This document shows positions 60,117 through 64,000 of a DNA stretch of 64,000 bases, piece after piece (positions within the stretch are counted from its first letter, which is position 1; every line of letters begins with the position of its first letter). This stretch comes from Propionibacteriaceae bacterium (GTDB lineage: Bacteria; Actinomycetota; Actinomycetes; Propionibacteriales; Propionibacteriaceae). Location of the stretch: NCBI GenBank assembly GCA_027492545.1, contig JAPUEL010000042.1, positions 1 through 64,000 on the forward strand, read 5' to 3'. The notes beneath the pieces are model-generated. The model searched no databases and was not told the DNA's origin. It saw only the letters and a list, made by a program, of their open reading frames with translations. Position numbers and translations under genes: made by a program.

Positions 60117-60716
60117 CTACCAGGAGCCGAGCCAGTTCGCGATGAGCCGCGCCCCGGCGGCCCCGGACTTCTCGGGATGGAACTGGGTGGAGCTCACCGG
60201 GCCGCGCTCGACGGCGGCGACGAAGGTGGCGTCCTCGTGGCGGGTCGTGGTGACCAGCGCGTCAGCCGGCCCGTGGACGGCGGCGTAGCTGTGCACGAAG
60301 TAGAACCGCTCCTCCGCGAGGCCGTCGAAGAGCGTGCTGCCCTCAGGCGGGCGCACGGTGTTCCAGCCCATGTGCGGCAGGCGCCCGGCCTCCAGCTCCA
60401 CCACCTGGCCGCGGAACAGGCCGAGGCCTGGCGTGTCGACGCCGTGCTCCGTGCCGCCGTCGAACAGCACCTGGTGACCCACGCAGATGCCGAACAGTGG
60501 ACGCCCGGAGGCCACCCAGTCCGCGATCAGCTCGACTCCCCCGGCGGCCTGGAGACCCGCCATGCAGGCCGCGTAGGCACCCACGCCGGGGACGACGAGG
60601 GCATCCTGGCGGCGCAGCTCCGCGAGATCGTCGGTGACCACCAGGTCCGCGCCCGCGTTGGAGAAGGCCCGCGCGGCGGAGTGGAGGTTGCCCGAGCCGT
60701 AGTCGAGCAGCCCCAC
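60117..60716 (-). CDS. hisH: Imidazole glycerol phosphate synthase glutaminase subunit
   Basis: About 199 residues. Supplies ammonia to HisF. Class I amidotransferase with nucleophile in [13 protein letters not shown], and His-Glu in [10 protein letters not shown]; the N-terminal block [17 protein letters not shown] is typical. The start is uncertain: I take the GTG eight bases after the hisB stop, although no good ribosome site precedes it; a CTG overlapping that stop (CTGA) is an alternative. HisF, its obligate partner, is not in the window and must be elsewhere. Confidence 0.93.
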   Translation of the reverse strand: MGLLDYGSGNLHSAARAFSNAGADLVVTDDLAELRRQDALVVPGVGAYAACMAGLQAAGGVELIADWVASGRPLFGICVGHQVLFDGGTEHGVDTPGLGLFRGQVVELEAGRLPHMGWNTVRPPEGSTLFDGLAEERFYFVHSYAAVHGPADALVTTTRHEDATFVAAVERGPVSSTQFHPEKSGAAGARLIANWLGSW

Positions 60717-60724
60717 CCTGCGGC

Positions 60725-61333
60725 TCAGAGCGAGCCCTTCGTGCTGGGCACGCCGGTGACGCGCGGGTCGATCTCGACGGCCTCCCGCAGCGCCCGGGCC
60801 AGCGCCTTGAACTGCGCCTCGACGATGTGGTGCGGGTCCCGGCCCGCCAGGAGGGTCAGGTGCACGCACAGCCCCGCGTTGAGGGCCAGCGCCTCGACCA
60901 CGTGGTAGGTCATGGACCCCGCATAGGGCACGCCCGAACCGCCGATGAGCGCGTACACCTGGCCGTCCGGTTCCCCCTTGCACACCACGTAGGGACGGCC
61001 GGCCACGTCGACGACGCAGTCCGCGACCGCCTCGTCGAGCGGCACCACGGCGTGGCCGAACCGACGGATGCCCGACTTGTCCCCCAGCGCCTGCCTGATG
61101 GCCTGGCCGATGCAGATGGCGGCGTCCTCGATAGTGTGGTGACCGTCGATGTGCAGATCGCCTGAGGCCTCGACGGTGAGGTCGATGAGAGAGTGCCGCG
61201 ACAGCGCGGTCAGCATGTGGTCGTAGAAGCCGACGCCGGTGCTGATCGTGGAGCGGCCGGTGCCGTCCAGGTCCACGGTGACCGTGATGCTGGACTCGCT
61301 CGTGGAGCGCTCGACGGTGGCGGTGCGGGTCAC
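60725..61333 (-). CDS. hisB: Imidazoleglycerol-phosphate dehydratase
   Basis: 202 residues, the monofunctional form. Dehydrates IGP to imidazole acetol phosphate with Mn2+. Metal-binding histidines are visible in [32 protein letters not shown] and a later [22 protein letters not shown]. The GTG start overlaps the hisC stop by four bases (GTGA). Confidence 0.96.
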   Translation of the reverse strand: MTRTATVERSTSESSITVTVDLDGTGRSTISTGVGFYDHMLTALSRHSLIDLTVEASGDLHIDGHHTIEDAAICIGQAIRQALGDKSGIRRFGHAVVPLDEAVADCVVDVAGRPYVVCKGEPDGQVYALIGGSGVPYAGSMTYHVVEALALNAGLCVHLTLLAGRDPHHIVEAQFKALARALREAVEIDPRVTGVPSTKGSL

Positions 61334-62421
61334 GGTGTGTTCCCTTCGATGGTGGGGTTGAGGTCGTCGAGGGCGGCGCGCAGCGTGGCCATCTCCGTCG
61401 GCGTGCCGGCCGAGACGCGGAGGAAGCCGGCGGGACCGGTCTCGCGGATCAGGATCCCGCGGTCGAGCAGGTCCTGCCAGACCCGGTGCCGGTCCGCGAA
61501 CCGCCCGATGAGGGTGAAGTTGGCCTCGGAGTCGATCACGGCGTAGCCGCGGCCCCTCGCCCAGGCCTCGAAGCCGCGGGCCTCCGCGGCGAGTTGACGC
61601 ACCTGGGCCAGGAGTTCGTCGGCGTGCGCGAGGGCCACGCGGGCCACGGCCTGGGTCTGGGCGCTCAGGTGGTAGGGCAGGCGGACGATGCGGCAGGCGT
61701 CGACGATGGCAGGGGCCGCGGCGAGGTAGCCCACGCGGCCGCCGGCCAGGGCGAAGGCCTTGGACATCGTCCGCGACACCACGAGCCGCGGGTGACGGTC
61801 GAGCAGCTCCAGCGCCGAAGGCTTGGCCGAGAACTCCTGGTAGGCCTCGTCGATCACGACGATGGCCTCCGTGCCGGAGCAGATCTCGTCGATCACCTCC
61901 AAGGGCACCACGGTGCCCGTGGGGTTGTTGGGGGTGGCGATGAGGACGACGGTGGGCTCCTCCTCGCGGATGGCGTCAAGCACCAGGGCCGCGTCGAGCG
62001 TGAAGTCCGGGTGCCGGGGGACGGCGACGTACTCGGTGCAGGTGTTGCGCGCGTACTCGGGGTACATCGAGTAGGTGGGTGTGAAGGCCAGCACGCGGCG
62101 CCCCGGCCCGCCGAAGGCGGTGAGCAGGTGGGCCATGATCTCGTTCGAGCCGTTGGCCGCCCAGATCCGCTCCGCCGTGAGCCCGTGGCCGAGGTACGCG
62201 GCCAGGTCCTGCCGGAGCGCCGTCGCCTCGCGGTCCGGGTACCGGTTGAGCGTGCCGGCGGCCGCGACGACGGCGGCCGCCATCTCGTGCCGGATCAGCG
62301 GCGACGGCGGGTAGGGGTTCTCGTTGACGTTGAGCACCACGGGCACGTCGAGTTGAGGGGCGCCGTAGGGCTCCTGCCCCACCAGGTCAGCGCGGAGGGG
62401 CAGCTGGTCGAGGGTGATCAT
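61330..62421 (-). CDS. hisC: Histidinol-phosphate aminotransferase
   Basis: 363 residues. PLP enzyme converting imidazole acetol phosphate to histidinol phosphate. N-terminal [37 protein letters not shown] for the phosphate-binding region, and the PLP-lysine in [17 protein letters not shown]. The ATG overlaps the hisD stop by four bases. Position in the his operon removes doubt between HisC and a general aromatic aminotransferase. Confidence 0.95.
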   Translation of the reverse strand: MITLDQLPLRADLVGQEPYGAPQLDVPVVLNVNENPYPPSPLIRHEMAAAVVAAAGTLNRYPDREATALRQDLAAYLGHGLTAERIWAANGSNEIMAHLLTAFGGPGRRVLAFTPTYSMYPEYARNTCTEYVAVPRHPDFTLDAALVLDAIREEEPTVVLIATPNNPTGTVVPLEVIDEICSGTEAIVVIDEAYQEFSAKPSALELLDRHPRLVVSRTMSKAFALAGGRVGYLAAAPAIVDACRIVRLPYHLSAQTQAVARVALAHADELLAQVRQLAAEARGFEAWARGRGYAVIDSEANFTLIGRFADRHRVWQDLLDRGILIRETGPAGFLRVSAGTPTEMATLRAALDDLNPTIEGNTP

Positions 62422-63719
62422 CGGGGCCTCCGGACGGTGATGGCGTTCGCGTGGCCGGGGAGGTCCTCCGCGTTGGCGAAGCGCTCCACGCCGTCGGCGA
62501 TCGACATGAGCGCCTCGGCCGTGTAGCCGATGACGTGCACGGTCTTGATGAACGACCGGACGCTCAGCCCGGAGGAGTGGCAGGCGCAGCCGGCCGTGGG
62601 CAGGACGTGGGTGGAGCCGGCCGAGTAGTCGCCCAGCGACACCGGCGAGTAGTCCCCGACGAAGATCGCGCCGGCGTTGCGGATCCGGTTGGCGACCGCC
62701 TCCGCGTCGGCGGTCTGGATCTCCAGGTGCTCGGCGGCGTAGGCGTCAGCCACAGCGATCGCCTGCTCGATGTCGCGGACCAGCACGACGGCCGACTGCT
62801 GCCCGCCCAGCGCGGTGCGGATGCGTTCGACGTGGCGGGTGGCCGGCACCTGGATCGCCAGCTCCTCCTGGACCCGCTCGGCCAGCCCCGCGGATGCGGT
62901 GATCAGGACGGAGGCCGCGATGGGGTCGTGCTCGGCCTGGGAGATGAGGTCCGCGGCCACGTAGGCGGGGTTGGCCGTGTCGTCGGCGATGACCGCGATC
63001 TCGGTGGGGCCGGCCTCGGAGTCGATGCCCACCAGGCCGCGCACCAGCCGCTTCGCGGCCACCACGTAGATGTTGCCGGGCCCCGTGATGAGGGAGACGG
63101 GCTCGCAGAGGCCGCGCACGCCGTGGGCGAACATGGCGATGGCCTGGGCGCCGCCCACGGCGTAGACCTCCTCCACGCCGAGGATGTGGCACAGGGCCAG
63201 GATGTTGGGGTGCGGCAGGCCCCCGAACTCCTTCTGGGGAGGGGAGGCGACGGCGATGGACGGCACGCCGGCCACCTGGGCGGGCACCACGTTCATGATG
63301 ACGCTGGAGGCCAGGGGTGCCAGGCCCCCGGGCACGTAGAGCCCCACCCGGTCCACGGGGATGTTGCGCAGCCCCACCCGCGCGCCGTCGGCCAGGATCG
63401 CCGGGGACGGATTGCGGTCGAGTTCGAGCTCGCCGGCCACGTGGCGGCGGCGGCGGATCGCCTCGGCGAAGGCGTCTGCCAGGTCCGGGTCAAGCTCGTC
63501 GGCGGCCCGCTTCAGCGCCTCCGCGGGAACCCGGAGGTGGGTGGGGGTCACGCCGTCGAACCTCTGCGAGAGCTCACGCAGCGCGTCCTCGCCGCGGTGG
63601 ACGACGTCCTCGACGATGGGCGCGACGACGGAGACGGCGGCCTCCACGTCGAACTGGCCTCGGGGAAGGTGGTCTCGGTAGGCGCCGTCGACGCCTGTCA
63701 GATCTAGAACTCGCAGCAC
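62418..63719 (-). CDS. hisD: Histidinol dehydrogenase
   Basis: About 433 residues. Zinc enzyme that oxidises histidinol to histidine in two NAD+-dependent steps. Seen: [44 protein letters not shown], a [13 protein letters not shown] block, and the zinc/catalytic residues in SQAEHDP and [11 protein letters not shown] longer frame upstream exists, but the GTG here starts eight bases after a TAGACT box and gives the family N-terminus. It heads hisD-hisC-hisB-hisH. Confidence 0.95.
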   Translation of the reverse strand: MLRVLDLTGVDGAYRDHLPRGQFDVEAAVSVVAPIVEDVVHRGEDALRELSQRFDGVTPTHLRVPAEALKRAADELDPDLADAFAEAIRRRRHVAGELELDRNPSPAILADGARVGLRNIPVDRVGLYVPGGLAPLASSVIMNVVPAQVAGVPSIAVASPPQKEFGGLPHPNILALCHILGVEEVYAVGGAQAIAMFAHGVRGLCEPVSLITGPGNIYVVAAKRLVRGLVGIDSEAGPTEIAVIADDTANPAYVAADLISQAEHDPIAASVLITASAGLAERVQEELAIQVPATRHVERIRTALGGQQSAVVLVRDIEQAIAVADAYAAEHLEIQTADAEAVANRIRNAGAIFVGDYSPVSLGDYSAGSTHVLPTAGCACHSSGLSVRSFIKTVHVIGYTAEALMSIADGVERFANAEDLPGHANAITVRRPR

Positions 63720-63727
63720 AACGCCCA

Positions 63728-63733
63728 AGTCTA
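63728..63733 (-). promoter_or_regulatory. -10 box of a leaderless hisD promoter
   Basis: TAGACT on the minus strand, eight bases before the GTG at 63719. Its TAG is also the stop codon of the upstream membrane gene. Sequence TAGACTTGGGCGTTGTG resembles the hisA promoter. Confidence 0.5.
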
Positions 63734-63997
63734 GTGGCCCTCGCCGGACTCCTCCGCGGGGCGTTCCACGCGCGGCTCGGGCCAGAACGCGGCCATGAGC
63801 ATGATCGGCGTGATGGCGGCGAACGGGGCCGCCAGCAGGGCAGACAGCGCCCTCAGGGCCAGGTCCACGCGCACCACGTCGCCGGCCTGCGCGGTGGCCA
63901 GCCTGTCGACGAACCCGGACTCGCCGACCAGCAGCCCCACCTGCCAGGCCGTGAGCGCACATGCCAGCGCCCCGACGAGGGGCACGACGATGACCAC
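63731..63997 (-). CDS. Membrane protein of unknown function, probably cut by the window edge
   Basis: 88 residues are visible from a GTG three bases inside the window edge; the true start may lie beyond it. Two hydrophobic stretches (IVVPLVGALACALTAWQVGLLVG and LALRALSALLAAPFAAITPIMLMAAF) suggest the C-terminal part of a multi-span membrane protein. The tail is acidic. I do not recognise the family. It ends 11 bases before the hisD start. Confidence 0.55.
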   Translation of the reverse strand: MVIVVPLVGALACALTAWQVGLLVGESGFVDRLATAQAGDVVRVDLALRALSALLAAPFAAITPIMLMAAFWPEPRVERPAEESGEGH

Positions 63998-64000
63998 CCA

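Overview
The window is high-GC DNA from an actinomycete. The marker set points there: an actinobacterial integration host factor (mihF), a PriA without a working helicase core, a PAC2-family protein beside metH, a HisA of the actinobacterial PriA type, the short type-2 PyrF, GTG and TTG starts, and TAGnnT -10 boxes placed directly in front of start codons. Gene order and gene content suggest the family Propionibacteriaceae; this is inference, since no rRNA gene is present. Almost everything is coded on the minus strand, with only three plus-strand genes. No tRNA, rRNA, CRISPR array, insertion sequence or prophage was recognised, and no gap between genes exceeds about 130 bases.

Layout in minus-strand transcription order (right to left). 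A partial membrane gene at the right edge is followed by hisD-hisC-hisB-hisH and, after a hairpin and a new promoter, hisA. hisA is followed by a three-gene lipid-like module (fatty acyl-CoA reductase/HAD fusion, LarA-like protein, degenerate acyltransferase) and a tandem GNAT acetyltransferase. Next come yebC-ruvC-ruvA-ruvB, a HAD-IIA phosphatase, yajC-secD-secF-apt-K+ channel, and relA. A divergent pair follows: a DUF349 protein (plus) and the metallo-hydrolase-hisS-aspS unit (minus). Then an MFS exporter (plus) diverges from rarA-DUF948-small membrane protein-alaS-ruvX-mltG-aroE-aroC-aroK-aroB.

The next minus-strand block is a membrane protein and an alpha/beta hydrolase of unknown role, then efp-nusB-carA-carB-pyrD-pyrF, mihF-gmk-rpoZ, metK-priA-fmt-rsmB, and rpe. 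A divergent pair PAC2 (plus) / metH-HAD-trmI (minus) follows, then tyrA-cmk-der and an OsmC protein at the left edge.

Most genes are housekeeping: pyrimidine, histidine, aromatic and methionine/SAM synthesis, translation, Sec export, recombination and the stringent response. They are packed into translationally coupled operons with many 4-base ATGA or GTGA overlaps. The least explained part is 54648-59324. There, an acyl-CoA reductase with a fused phosphatase, a racemase-fold protein that has lost the known catalytic residues, and an acyltransferase with an altered motif are coupled to hisA where hisF and hisI would often sit. Other points worth attention are twin hairpins in the metK leader, a 16-bp palindrome over the MFS promoter, an aro cluster without its dehydratase, and a set of about ten apparently leaderless promoters.
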